A stretch of DNA of 64,000 bases from Euclidia mi (taxonomy: Eukaryota; Arthropoda; Insecta; Lepidoptera; Erebidae), in NCBI GenBank assembly GCA_944739405.2, contig OX123183.2, positions 93,262,729 through 93,326,728 on the forward strand, given 5' to 3'. The notes beneath the pieces were generated by a model. It worked only from the letters and a program-made list of their open reading frames with translations. It was not told where the DNA came from and did no database searches. The translations under genes and the position numbers were made by a program. Within the stretch, counting starts at the first letter, position 1. Every line of letters begins with the position of its first letter. This document shows, in pieces, positions 22,407 through 33,966 of this stretch.

Positions 22407-23962
22407 TTTTTTTAATAAGATGTACTGCGCTCGAGGCGCGTAGGTATAACTAGAGATTCGTGCATTTGTATGAAGTTAATATACTGTTAGATATTATTAC
22501 TGTGCCTGTATTAGTATAGATTTTAAATTGTTCATAAATAACGATCAAAACTTAGGGTTATTTAAATCTGTCCATTTCATAGATTCAAGTGCACAATTTA
22601 AAATATATCACAATATAGGGTTTGTATTACATAAACGTATGAATTATTTGTATCGTTAATGAGAAGTTTGTACCTCTAAAATAATAATATAATAATAATA
22701 ATAATATATTTATTTACCAAACAAATTACAGATAAAAACACAGATATTTAAGTACATAAATTCACAGCTTATGACAATTGGGTAGTACTATTAATTATTC
22801 TGTGGTAGTAGTGGGATTGTGTTGCTGAAATCTGTACAATATTATAAACCCTATCTCTTAAACTAGGTATTCCTGTATCTTAAGGCGAGGATTTCCGAGC
22901 GCTCAAAGCTTTTGAGGCTCCCCTCTTCCCCAGTTCGCGAGTATACTGTATAATTACGATCAATCGCGACGCGAGACGCGACGCACCTGCCGCCATATTA
23001 TGTAGGTATAACACTTTCGCGCCACAGTATAGAAAATTGAAGCAGTATATCAATTGAAATATAAACTTACTTATCGAGTATAAATAATTTGCAAAGTTTT
23101 TGTTTTGAATAAACCTTTATGAAATTCGAAAGTAGTTTTACAAAATTGCTTTTGTTTATAGTGACAATAGTAATCAGTAGATAATTTATGAACATTATGT
23201 TTGTTGTTAATTATAAAAAAAACGTATGATCGCTCGCAATGCGAAAGTATCGCTTGTTCGATATCAATCTTAGGGAAAAGGATTAGATTAATATAAATTA
23301 ATTAATTCGTTGCTACTGTCAGCAAAACAACGGCATAGAACCAATAATACACATAAAGGGTAAGATACTCATAGCTACTTTTAATCACTAATAATTACAT
23401 ATTGTTATATTTATTTTAACTATGCAATCTCTAAGATACTACTCTGTCACAAAAGTACCGGAAAAAGATCAATAATACACAAGATTTTTATTACAGGGCA
23501 ATAGTTATAGCAATATATACTCATGCAAACACACGTGCATGCATAATAAAGGAGATCACCCAGCCCCATACAAATTTAGGCTATTCTAAAAGTGCCGGCC
23601 ATCGATATATATGTACTAAATATATGTCAATGGTGCCGGCCAACTAAAATAAACTTATAGAATATTACGAAATAAACATTTTTTATTACTACACTAAGGT
23701 TCTAAGTGCAATCTGTGAGATCATATTCCAGCTCAAAAAATCTATTCTGTTCCTAAAATAAATCTTAAGTAATTACTGTTATTTTTTTGCCTAAAATAAC
23801 GTGCATGTTGCAATTTAAATGGCATCAGGTAATGACAGGTAGTAAGCCAAGAGCGAAATATCTGATTGATAAGCATTACTGCCTCACAGAAAGAGACGCT
23901 GACGTTCCAAGCCATCACGCACCAGACTATGGGCAGGGCAGGTAGCGAGGATACGACTGTTA

Positions 23963-24399
23963 GACTACAGGCCCATGTCCAAAATGGATGGGTCATATGA
24001 ACCACCAGGTGACGTATATAGGACGATATAAGAGCATAAAATAATAAGATTCAGCACTATGCCGTCACTTGTAAGCTGTCCAACTGAGTACTGATGAGAA
24101 TTCAAAAGTGCAGGTAGAGTGTGTACGCATTTTAGTCATATATTTTTGTACAGCATTATGACCTTCGATATATCCATGATAAAAATAAGAAAGCGCGCAG
24201 TGCCGTAAAAAATGGTGCGCTACAAAGTCGGTAATTTTTTGGAAATTGCCAGAAAATCAAATTCTAACCAGCACTCAGTTGGACAGCTTACAAGTGACGG
24301 CATAGTGCTGAAACTTATTATTTGATGCTCTTATATCGTCCTATATACGTCACCTGGTGGTTCATATGACCCATCCATTTTGGACATGGGCCTGTAGTC
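23963..24399. mobile_element. Foldback MITE with ~125 bp TIRs and TA TSD
   Basis: Inverted repeats of about 125 bp (23963..24089 and 24273..24399) begin GACTACAGGCCCATGTCC and are nearly identical. They are separated by about 180 bp and flanked by TA on both sides (23961..23962, 24400..24401). Almost the whole element could fold into one hairpin. It is non-coding. The TA target duplication points to Tc1/mariner-type mobilisation. Confidence 0.8.
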
Positions 24400-24689
24400 T
24401 ATGTAACAATTGCCGCGATCAGTTTACGGCCAATTCTAATAATAATAATAATAATATTCTACCACATTCACACAACACCATCTAGTCCCAAACTAAGCAG
24501 AGCTTGTACTATGGGTACTAGATAATGGATAAACATACATATATACTTTTTTTTTGTAAATACATACATATTATACATAGAAACACCCAATTCGAAACAT
24601 GACCAGTGAAAACTCCAGCGGAATAACCATTGCAGTAGGATGTACCCGATTAGAATTCTTCAATAAATAGTATATTATACCTAGGGCAA

Positions 24690-25215
24690 GAAATAAAGAT
24701 GGGCAAAGCAAACCAAGTGAACAGGATTAATACACGTATCCATTTGGGTTGGGCTGCTTTCGATAAACTGGCATTTGCTTTTACGAAGCAACAAAAAGCA
24801 AGAATATTCAACCAGTGCGTCCTGCCAGTGCTCACCTACGGAGCCGTAACTTGGGTTACTACAGAAGCAGCGCTACAGAAACTTGAAGTTGTTCAAAGAA
24901 CAATGGAGAGAAAACTGGCAGGAGTGACACTCAGTGACAGAAAGAAGAATAAATAGCTCCGAAAAGAAAGTCTAGTACCAGATGTTGCCAAAAGAGTAGC
25001 GGCCGGACATGTAGCCAGAAATCCCGAAACATGGTGCAAGCAAATATTAAAATGGCAACCATGGGATTGTAAATGACTAGCTGGAACGGCAAATGAGATG
25101 GAAAGAAGACATCATAAAGATAGCAGGCAGTAATTGGTTGAAGACTGCCCAAAACAGAACGGAAAGGAATTTGTTGTAGAGGTCTACACCAAAATGGTCG
25201 GAAAAGGCTTAAGAT
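24690..25215 (+). pseudogene. RTE-like LINE RT C-terminal fragment
   Basis: The plus-strand frame from 24699 reads NRINTRIHLGWAAFDKLAFA, then CVLPVLTYGAVTW and VVQRTMERKLAGVTLSDR, the typical C-terminal portion of lepidopteran endonuclease/reverse-transcriptase LINEs. After a stop at 24954 the homology continues in frame with further stops (AGHVARNPETW, KMVGKGLRW). EN and the catalytic RT core are missing. Confidence 0.8.
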
Positions 25216-27864
25216 GGTGATGTTCACGGCGTTGGGATGCATAAGCGGGGCATTCCGCCAACATTTGTAGCGCCGTTTCTTGGACAGGGTTGCGGCTGCT
25301 GTCACTATAGTGATATCCAGGTGTTTCCAACTGGCCTTTTCTCTACAAGAACCGGCCGAAACATTGAAAAGTGAGAACGTCGCGACGCAACATCTCTTCA
25401 ATCACATGGTGCCATGCCTGTAAATCATTCAAGACATCTGTACCTGACCGGTCATAGACATTCCTACTAAAGGTTTAGACGATATTTTTATATTTGGTCA
25501 GGAGTATTTAAAAATATGTTTTTTACTTTTTTAATGAGTCCACTGCATTTTAAGGCTCACGTATTTCACGTTAGGCTGAAAACGTATAGTTGACTACCGT
25601 TACACCTCTTTGATTTAACACTTATGTCAAAACAAAAATGCTCTATGGTACTTTGAGACGTACATTCAAACCTAAATATTGTCTCAGAGAATACGCTTGT
25701 ATCCTAAAATGTAATTAGCGATTGATTCGTTCCTTTATTAGATGTTAAACTGAAATACCTGATTTTTCTTCAAAAAACAATCAGCAATATTACTAATTAC
25801 GGCTTTTTAAAAATCTTTTTGAATTGGACACGAAAACGCTGTAAACCATCATAGCGGTTGAGTGATATCACAAAGTACAAAACAAAACAATCCGTGAATG
25901 AAGTCTGGTCTGATGCACCCACTTTTATTTTGTTATATTCGATTTGACAGTTTGAAACTTTTACTTTTTAGTTGTATTTACTACTAAAACGTCAACAACA
26001 TGAATGGTGGACGTACTGTTTGACGTAATGCTCTCTGATTGGTGTTCACTGTCACAACTCACAAGAATAAGTAAAAACATTATTTTTTAGTTTTAGAATC
26101 CTAAAAATTACATTAATCTTTATCCTTTTTATAATAAATAATAAACTTTATTGACATCTTAAATCATAATGGATCTATAGATACTACAATCAAACCGATT
26201 TATTCTTAGTGGACACAAGCCTATTGACTTAGAAGTTTGGTGTAATAGTTAAAATGTTTACAACAGTGTGTTCTATTAAAATAACACAATTTATTGATTG
26301 GCCGGCAAAATAAAAATTAGCCCTATTTGGGTGATCTCCTTTAGGCGCTGCCATCGGCAAGTAGTAGTGAAAAAAGTTAAAATTTTACATACATACATAC
26401 GTACGAAATGATACTCCTACACCTACAACGCTTATTTTCCGCCAACCAATAATAAACTCTAGTTTTCGTTATTATTTGTCGCTCAAATTGATATACTTAC
26501 CTAACGAACACCTTACCTACCTTTCTAAGCTGTGACACCAGTGCATACTTCCTCGGCGTGATAAATAATTACTATAATATTATTAGGTGTCCATTGTTCC
26601 GTGTTTGGTAATAGTGTGGAAATCAATGATATTATTGGTGGAAATAGTCAATAGAATTATTGAATAGACGGAAATTCATTTTCTTTTTTTTTTTTTTTGA
26701 TCGCGCTAGACTTAGGAACTAGCAGGCCAATTTCTAAGATTTATTTGCTTCTCTAGCCCATTTGTTGAGGAAGGTTATACCAAATAACATCACGCTACTA
26801 CCCACGAGGGTGGGGCAGTAACCATAAATACCACTAAGTAGGTAGCTGCGGATATTTGTATTTATTTAGGTACCTAGGTAGGTACCTATAAAATTCGCTT
26901 GTATAGCTTTTAGGTACATCTCACATTTTATTTCCGTATATAGGTACACAGAATAAAAGTGTGAATTATTGTATTAGGTAGGTACCCAATACAATAATAA
27001 TACTATAAATCATCCACAATATACAACAAATCAATATTTTTCTAAACTACTGTTACCTAACTATGCTGTTGTTATCAAGTCCTTATCTTGTCCAATAATC
27101 AAAACGATATTTTTAAAACTATACTTCTTACTTATAAACACTATTATTACTTACTAAAAATTTACAATACCTATTTACAAACTAAACCTAGATGTAATAT
27201 ATTTATCAATAAGTGATGATGACATTCGTAACTGACTATAAAATAATTCGTAATCCTGCGGTGCGCTCTGCAAACTAGCGATACGTCCTGTCTCCATTAC
27301 ATCCCGCTCGGGACTGAACGACGCAGGAGAGAGCGCGTCGGCAGTAGGAAATTACGTATTTTCGGTATTATATTTTTGTATATATTAAAATTCATAATGT
27401 GATTGCCGAAAACCATCCGCTTTTACATGACCTTTCTTTTGGTATACTTTTGAAAATTCTAATCCCAATACAACTCAAATGAAACGGGAAAAGTTGTTTA
27501 AACAGACCTATATTCGCGATTATTTTCTATCGTATCAAATGACAGTAATCGTGTTTCGAATGGCCGAAATATAAAGATCTAATGCTGTAGAATTACATAT
27601 ATTTTTTCCGAATTTAAATCTCTGTTATTTACAAATAAAACGCGTTTGGCCACGCTAGATAACACTGTATTTTGGGAAATCCTCGCCTTAAAAGTGAAAG
27701 GAGTAGGTACATCAATAGGTGTATCCCTGGTCCAAGTTAACCGTATTACCCGTACCCGTATTGCATTGTAGTTACGTATATTACTAATTTTAATATTTTA
27801 AATTTTATAATATTTTTGTATTTCTTTTTATTATTATATTTTATGTATGGACGTTAGTACTATC

Positions 27865-27890
27865 AGAGACGAGTATTCTTACTCGTCTCT
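27865..27890. repeat. 11 bp perfect inverted repeat, 4 nt loop
   Basis: Arms AGAGACGAGTA (27865..27875) and TACTCGTCTCT (27880..27890) flank TTCT, just upstream of the LINE 1 coding region. Confidence 0.9.
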
Positions 27891-28571
27891 GGTACTATTA
27901 ATTATTCTGTGGTATGGATGCCATTGATGATACCTACATACTGGTCTGCCGACGAATCACCTGCTTCTTCCGACAATGACAGTTTCACTTCTGCTGATGG
28001 TGCCTTGAGTGATTGCTTACGACTTTCACTTGCCCAAAATCCTCGAATAGCGTTGAACATTTGTCACCTAAATGCTCAAAGCATACCGAGTCACTTCAGT
28101 GACTTACCTACTGGATCTCGCGGCGGATGTCAATGTAGGTAGGTACATGCCATGCTGATTTCAGAGAGTTGGCTCAAACCACTTCTTCTTTCAACTTCCT
28201 TCTCTCTCCCCGGCTTCATTCTAATACGGAATGACCGTGTCGGGAGGAGAGGGGGTGAGGTTGCAATCTATCGCCGCATTTCTTTCCCTTTTAAAATCCT
28301 TGAATCTTCGAATAAAAAAGAAACGGGCTCTTCGCCTGCGGAGTACTTATTCCGTGAGGTTGACGTCAGGGGAGCGAAAGCTGTTCTTGGCGTCGTCTAC
28401 TGTCCCCCTACTGTCGAATATTTCTCCAGTCTCGAACCGATACTGGAGTCTATAGGGTCACAGTATGAACATCACATCATCATGGGCGATTTTGACGCCG
28501 ATCTCCTTTCTTCCACCCCTAGTCGCACCCTTAAACTCCTTGACATTATCGAGTCAGCCAGCCTTCACGTT

Positions 28572-29421
28572 GGTTTACTATTGTTTGACAAAAAACGTAT
28601 GACAAAAGATCATTTTACAAACAACGTTTGAAAAACTAATCATTTGACAAACTTTCATTTTGCAAACATATTACTTTAAAAACAATCATTTGACATAATA
28701 CAGGTTTCGCAAATGTTTTACTTAGGAAATAATTAAAATGTTAAATAATTATTTTAAAAATAATCATTTGACTAAATAATTCGTTTGCCAAATTGGTGAT
28801 TGTACAAAAAGGTAGAAGATAAATTATTATAGTTAATAATTATAGTTTTTAAAAATAACCAATTTCTAACCAATACTTACGCGAAATTTTTAAAATATTT
28901 AATTGCATGGTTGCAATTTTCATCTTGGACAGATTATTTATAGGCAAGTAATAATTTTGTATTATACTTATTCCATAGAAACTTAAGTCTTTAAAAGAAA
29001 TACACACTGCCTGAAATAAGCGAAATAAGTAGTATTCTTGTTCGTTGTGGTCGCAGTTCTAACCTAACCTAACCAGCCATTGTTTCAGTTGACCCTACAC
29101 AAAGATTGTTGTATTATCGTAGATTTTGGTTAATAAAATATTTACCAAGCAAGGCATTTTGTCAAATGTTATTTATGCTTTATACGTTGTTTTGCCAAAT
29201 AACATGTTTAAAAAAATAATCAATTTGTAAATTAATGTTTTAGCATAATAACTATTGTCTAATAATATAAATATTATATAATATAAATATAAATATATTG
29301 TCTAATGAGTAGTTTATTAAACAATAGTTTGTAAAATAATAAATTTATCAAGTATAATTTTGTCAAATGTTATTTGTCAAATGAAAATTTTTCATTTGTT
29401 TTTTGTCAAATGATCGGACAC
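28572..29421. mobile_element. Non-autonomous DNA element rich in ATTTGACAAA words, 9-10 bp TSD
   Basis: CCTTCACGTT is found at 28562..28571 and 29422..29431, flanking about 850 bp inserted in the LINE endonuclease. The right terminus read inward is GTGTCCGATCATTTGAC. The left end has the matching TTTGACAAAAAAC twelve bases in, so inverted termini are degenerate at the tips but clear inside. The word CATTTGACAAA or its inverse recurs many times. There is no ORF. A TSD of 9-10 bp and a GTGTCCG end resemble the 43513..47940 element (Mutator-like by TSD length; inference). Confidence 0.7.
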
Positions 29422-29576
29422 CCTTCACGTTATGCCATTGCAGGCCACCCACCACAATAGCAGTGGGGTGAACACGTTTCTCGACTTGACCCTTACCTAC
29501 GTCAAATCCTTCCCTAGTGTCATGGCACGGTCAACATCCAGCTGCTGGTTTTTCCCGTCATGACCTTATTTTCCTT

Positions 29577-29710
29577 TGTACGGTAGGGGGTCGAGTAATC
29601 AGAATAAAACACAAGGACTGCTGAGAATATACTGCGTTTATTATAATAATGTGCATGGTTATATAGGATTACACAAAGAGTATAGAATATAATAGAGAGG
29701 GGACCTTACA
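29577..29710 (-). repeat. Short LTR (134 bp) of a second gypsy-type element
   Basis: On the minus strand the segment starts TGTAAGGTCCCC right after a purine-rich tract (AAGGGCGAAGG) and ends CTACCGTACA. It contains TATATAA and an AATAAA signal in the order expected of U3-R. Length and TG...CA borders fit a compact LTR. It lies next to the LINE 1 endonuclease break. Confidence 0.7.
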
Positions 29711-30095
29711 CCTTCGCCCTTAGAAAGGTTAAATATTATAAGAAGAATACAATTTTTTGTGATTATATATTTATGTGTAATAATTAAAATAGGTATAAAG
29801 ATTAATATTATTATGTAGCTTAATTCTAAGGAGAGTAATTTATTGCGATTTTTATGGATTATATCAATCTTGTTATTTTTTATAATTTCCACATTCGGTG
29901 ATATATCTCTGACAACCACATACGTTCCAGAGTATATACTATCTAATTTACTAGGTACCTGTTTCATTCTTAACTAAAATCAAATGATTAGCATTAGGTA
30001 TACGTTACAGGTCTCTTGTTACATCATATTTTTGTTTTCTGTGCATTTTACTATTGAGCAAATTGTCTCTAGCCTCCTTTTGTGCCATTTGCAAA
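29711..30095 (-). pseudogene. Gypsy-type integrase C-terminal remnant
   Basis: Minus-strand frames encode a degraded integrase C-terminus. A segment with NLLNSKMHRKQKYD (about 30090-30020) is followed, after a stop and frame change, by KLDSIYSGTYVVVRDISPNV and HKNRNKLL (29950..29830). It is directly upstream of a polypurine tract and the LTR at 29577..29710. Only the extreme 3' end of pol is left. Confidence 0.65.
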
Positions 30096-31046
30096 CGAAA
30101 TTTTAGTTGAAGGGGATAATTATCATAATTATACAATGGTTCGACAATCTATACTTATAATAAAACTGTAGAGCGGTCAATTATGTACATTGAATATAAT
30201 TATAATTATTCAAAATTAATATCGGAGGATGAATGGTGATCGATACTGATGCCAAAAATGCAATCAATAAATTTGTTGTCTGTCTGTCTGTCTGTATGTG
30301 CACGCATGGGTCAAAAACTACTGAAGGGATTTTAACCAAACTTGGTACGATTGTAGTCCATACTCCTGGGCAGGTTATAGGCTATTTAATATAACGCTAA
30401 GACACATAGGAGCTGAGCAGTGACGATAAATTTGAAGCAAGTCGGATGAAAATGCGCTTTCGAGCTCTTATCCTCGCATACGTTGATCATACACCAAAAG
30501 TCCCAACAAACATTTATGACGTTGAGTAAACGTTTTGGTGGCAACCTAATGTTATTTAGTATAATCGTATAAACGTCATGAGGACGTTTACTCGACGGCA
30601 AAAGGGCCCACTTTATTCAACTTAAGGCGCTAAGAGTTTCGTGTAACTGTCATATAATTACCTAATTAGTCGCATAGTCGTCTTAAACACGTCGGCGATT
30701 TCACTACATGTCATGTTATAATAGCTGTCGCGGCGTGTGCCTATTCTACTTCATGTCCCACAATATGACTTTTATTTATTGAAATTGTTGTGTCAATATT
30801 ATGACACATTATATCACCTTAATTTAATATGGCAGTGTTTTTGACAACTGAGTTAGTATTTTAATTTGTAATTTGAAGTGATAAAACCCGTTCCTCAGTT
30901 GTAAAGCATTGTGCAATCAAGTTTACTGATAAATGTTAGGAAAGTACGTAACAAAATTTTTATGCGATTTTAAAATTCTAATGATTTTACATATTTTATG
31001 AATAATTTATTAAGTAATGCGTTATATGACAACTATATAACTTCCC

Positions 31047-31070
31047 GACTGTATATATATATATATATAT
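31047..31070 (+). repeat. (TA)n microsatellite
   Basis: About ten TA dinucleotides in a row. Confidence 0.9.
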
Positions 31071-31239
31071 AAACTGCGTGTTCATTGTAAGCCATGGCAG
31101 TTGATTTAGGAATCAATAATAAAATAATAAACGACTAGCTAACTTAGTTCAATGAATTTATATTTTAAGAACAATTTTAATTCTTTAATATGTTTTTCGA
31201 TCCATGTTTTCTTCTTCTTCGTCGTTGCACTCTTGGCAG

Positions 31240-31560
31240 AGTGGTCGTGGTCGTCATATCAGCTGTTAGTGGCTCGCCTAACAATACCTACGCCGCTATT
31301 CCTGTCTAATGGCCGCCTTTCTGGTGCAGACGTGCAGGGAACTGTCCACAGCTGATTTTATCTGGTCCGTCCATCTCATAGGCGATCTACCTCGTGCTCG
31401 GGTGCCTTCAACTTTGCCCTGCACCACTAGGCGCGCGATGGACTCGTCGCCACGCCGGGATACGTGTCCAAAGAATGTCAGGATTCGAGTTTGCACAATG
31501 GAGGACAGGCGCTGTTTGATGTCAAGTTCCTGCATTATGGAGACGTTAGTGCGGAATTCA
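31240..31560 (-). pseudogene. RTE-like LINE C-terminal fragment
   Basis: Minus-strand residues ELDIKQRLSSIVQTRILTFF, then GHVSRRGDESIARLVVQGKV and ARGRSPMRWTDQIK, are a classic lepidopteran endonuclease/RT C-terminus. The homology continues beyond the stop at 31296. No RT core is present. It is nested in the 30501..32105 region. Confidence 0.75.
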
Positions 31561-32106
31561 TTCCACGATGTTTATTCCATGTTTTACAAAACAGTAAATA
31601 AATACCTATGATAAATTTTATTTCAAATGGTAGAAGTTGTATACAAGGTTATTACAAACTTTTAATATAATTATTAATTAAATAGCGGTCGTATTATCAT
31701 GTTTGTGATACTTGAAGATGGTTACACTTGTAACACTTATTCGACTTATATATAATGGTTACAAATACTACGTGTATACAATTATTATCCGTATAGCAGA
31801 AGTTTAAAAGGTAAATATATGACAAATTTGACAGTATTATGATATTTATACTACGAAAACGTTTACACGACAAAAAGTTACATAAGTAAATTTTATAGAC
31901 GCTGTCGTAGATGCTATTATAGGACGGTTGTAAAAAAAGTCGAAAAAACGTTTATATGACATTATTATACGCCAAAAATTTATATGACTATTCGGACACA
32001 TAATTCACAAGTACATGACGAAGAGTTAAAAAATACTGTAATATAACTTTAATAAGACCCAAGGTCATAAAAAGGTTTGATTATATGACAAAAATGTTTG
32101 TTGGGT

Positions 32107-32489
32107 ATGTACTACAAAGATGATAGTCTTCAAAAGATCTACAAAAAAGTCCTTAATAGTATATATCTATCTTTTATAAATTAGGCACATTAACGTGTTT
32201 AATCATTAGGCATTTCTTCAAAGTGTACTAAATACATCAATATATTGCATTTCACATAGATATATCTTTATCAAACTCCCATATTCAAAAAGTAGGTACA
32301 CTTTAATATGTATTTTGTAAAAAAAATTATAGAAATCTCGCCGCGTTAGTATGGGTACGGCTATAGGTACGGTTGATTTTTGTTTAACGCGCCCAATCTG
32401 TAGCGTTAATATGTAAGAGTGATTATTGTCATCGCGAACTAACGGTCCAACAATATCAAAGTAGATTTTTTCAAATGCATACTTTGCTG
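32107..32489. other. Unassigned AT-rich stretch
   Basis: No coding or bounded repeat was recognised between the inverted-repeat element and the resumption of LINE 1. Confidence 0.4.
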
Positions 32490-32658
32490 TTTATGCAATG
32501 CGCCGTAGGGATCGGGGGTTTAGGAAATATAAAAGGCACCGGTGCGAGGAAAACTGGGCGCTTTTCAAATCTGCAAGGAATCGCCTGCCAATATCGGGAA
32601 GTTCCTTGGAACTCTTGGTATTGGCAAGCAGCATCGGTGTGACTTCCGTCTGACACCT

Positions 32659-33235
32659 TTTTTTTTTTTTGGTGTCGGGTTGGAAAATCCTCATGGAGTC
32701 CCTCCGCCCTGGGGGAAGGACGAAGGGGACTGTCAGACTCTTACTGACTAAAAACCAACCCGTGTTCCTCACGTACCCGTGTGTCGGAGGGTCGGGTATC
32801 GCTGAAGCATTCCTCGCTACCCCCCCACGGGTATTGGCCCGCCAGATGGTCAGGCGGGCCCCAAACAAAACCCCCTTGGCGGCGGATGAAGGTGTTGGCC
32901 TCCGCCGCCAAAACACTCAGCGGCCGCAGAGGAAGGACGGCAACGCAACACCGCATCTCCTCTTCCTCTGCGGCCCCACCGCGACGCAACGATGGTGCGC
33001 CCCCATTTGGTCGCGGGAGATGGGGCGCGCGGCAACGCAATACCGATACGCCTCTCCTCCCGCGACCGCACCCGACTGCGAGGGACAGAAGAACTGTCCC
33101 TCGCACCCGCCCCTTTGGACGCATCCTGCGCAGGCCTCCGTCAAGCCCACGCGGAGCGTCCCCTCCTGGATCCCTCTTAGCACGGTTACTGAGCCCCCCA
33201 CCACGACAAGGTGGAGATCCCACGGGGGGGGGGGG
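32659..33235 (-). mobile_element. GC-rich poly(A) retroposon in LINE 1, reverse orientation
   Basis: CCGTCTGACAC occurs on both sides (32647..32657 and 33237..33247), and the left junction carries a T12 run, so the insert is a poly(A)-tailed retroposon on the minus strand. It is very GC-rich, with a second copy at 48574..49045 sharing 'cgtgtgtcggagggtcgggt', 'gcgacgcaac' and 'ccaccacgacaag' plus 'gtggagatcccacgg'. Removing it reconnects the LINE frame. The many long overlapping frames in it are a composition effect. It is a SINE or the 3' end of an R1-like LINE; which one is not decided. Confidence 0.75.
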
Positions 33236-33887
33236 TCCGTCTGACACTTATTGGTTTGGATGATATTAACCAATATTTCACCACTTTCACTCCATTGGAT
33301 CACCAGACCAAGTGTCTGGCAGTCGATTACTTAAATAAATTACCCGAACTCGACATTGAATCTTTCCAATTTTTTCCAGAGTCTTCGGATGATATCAAAA
33401 AGATAATCCTGTCCATAAAATCTAATGCCGTGGGACATGGACATGACAATATCAACCGCCGAATGGTCATTACCATCTTGGACCAAATCCTTCCGGCGAT
33501 CTCCCACGTCATAAATTTTTCCCTTGAGTCTGGTTCCTTTCCATCCTTGTGGGGCAAAGCCCACGTTATCCCTCTTGCCAAGACCTCCAATCCTTCTCTT
33601 CCCAACCAGTTTCGACCCATATCCATTCTTCCTTTCCTTTCAAAACTGCTAGAGGCCTGTGCCCATAAACAATTGGGTCAGTTTGTACTCCGTTATAATT
33701 TATTGAGTCAATATCAATCCGGATTCAGACCTGGCCATAGCACTATTTCCACTCTCCTCAAAGTGACTGGCGATATTCGAGAGGGCATTGATAACTCCAA
33801 ATTAACAGTTTTGGTTCTAATTGACTTCTCCAATGCCTTTAATACCGTCAGTCACGAGCTCCTTTTCTCCGTCCTCTCCTATCTTAA

Positions 33888-33966
33888 CCTCTTGTATGCC
33901 GGAATGCCAGACACAATTAAAAAGCTATTGTGTCTCGCGTAGATCTGCGTTCCGGCATACAAGGGG
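33888..33966. mobile_element. 79 bp TTAA-flanked MITE, copy A
   Basis: TTAA at 33884..33887 and 33967..33970 flanks 79 bp with inverted ends CCTCTTGTATGCCGGAA / TTCCGGCATACAAGGGG and an inner inverted pair (AGACACAAT / ATTGTGTCT). It interrupts the LINE 1 RT; the frames on each side are collinear once it is ignored. A second copy of identical length is at 63647..63725. The size and TTAA point to a miniature piggyBac-type element. Confidence 0.8.

Larger units (their letters stand above)
23548..26342. mobile_element. Nested inverted-repeat element (AAAGGAGATCACCCA ends)
   Basis: AAAGGAGATCACCCA at 23548..23562 is exactly inverted at 26328..26342, and a TGCCGGCCA word follows each end a short way in. 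The interior holds the TA-flanked MITE and LINE fragment and no transposase. No clear target duplication was found, so the boundary call rests on the 15 bp inverted repeat alone. Confidence 0.45.
22884..27687. mobile_element. 4.8 kb TTAA-flanked composite with 13 bp TIR
   Basis: TTAA at 22880..22883 and 27688..27691 flanks termini GGCGAGGATTTCC and its exact inverse GGAAATCCTCGCC (13 bp perfect). GC-rich CpG-containing patches lie inside both ends (22960-23000, 27255-27350). No transposase frame is visible. The interior contains further elements: an inverted-repeat pair at 23548/26342, a TA-flanked MITE (23963..24399) and a LINE fragment (24690..25215). TTAA targets suggest a piggyBac-like origin, but the terminus is unusual. 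The remaining interior shows no gene. Confidence 0.55.
30501..32105. mobile_element. Possible 1.6 kb inverted-repeat element enclosing a LINE fragment
   Basis: CCCAACAAACATTTATG at the left (30502..30518) is inverted at the right (about 32088..32105, CAAAAATGTTTGTTGGG). Both ends contain repeated TATGACA/TGTCATA and AAACGT words. A LINE C-terminus (31240..31560) lies inside. A GTGTCCGAATAG-like inverted motif at 31983..31994 could be an internal terminus of a second element. No target duplication was established. Confidence 0.4.

Noticed and set aside
32491..33303. Dense set of long ORFs on both strands
   Set aside because: They come from the composition of a GC-rich retroposon flanked by a target duplication; no protein family signal.
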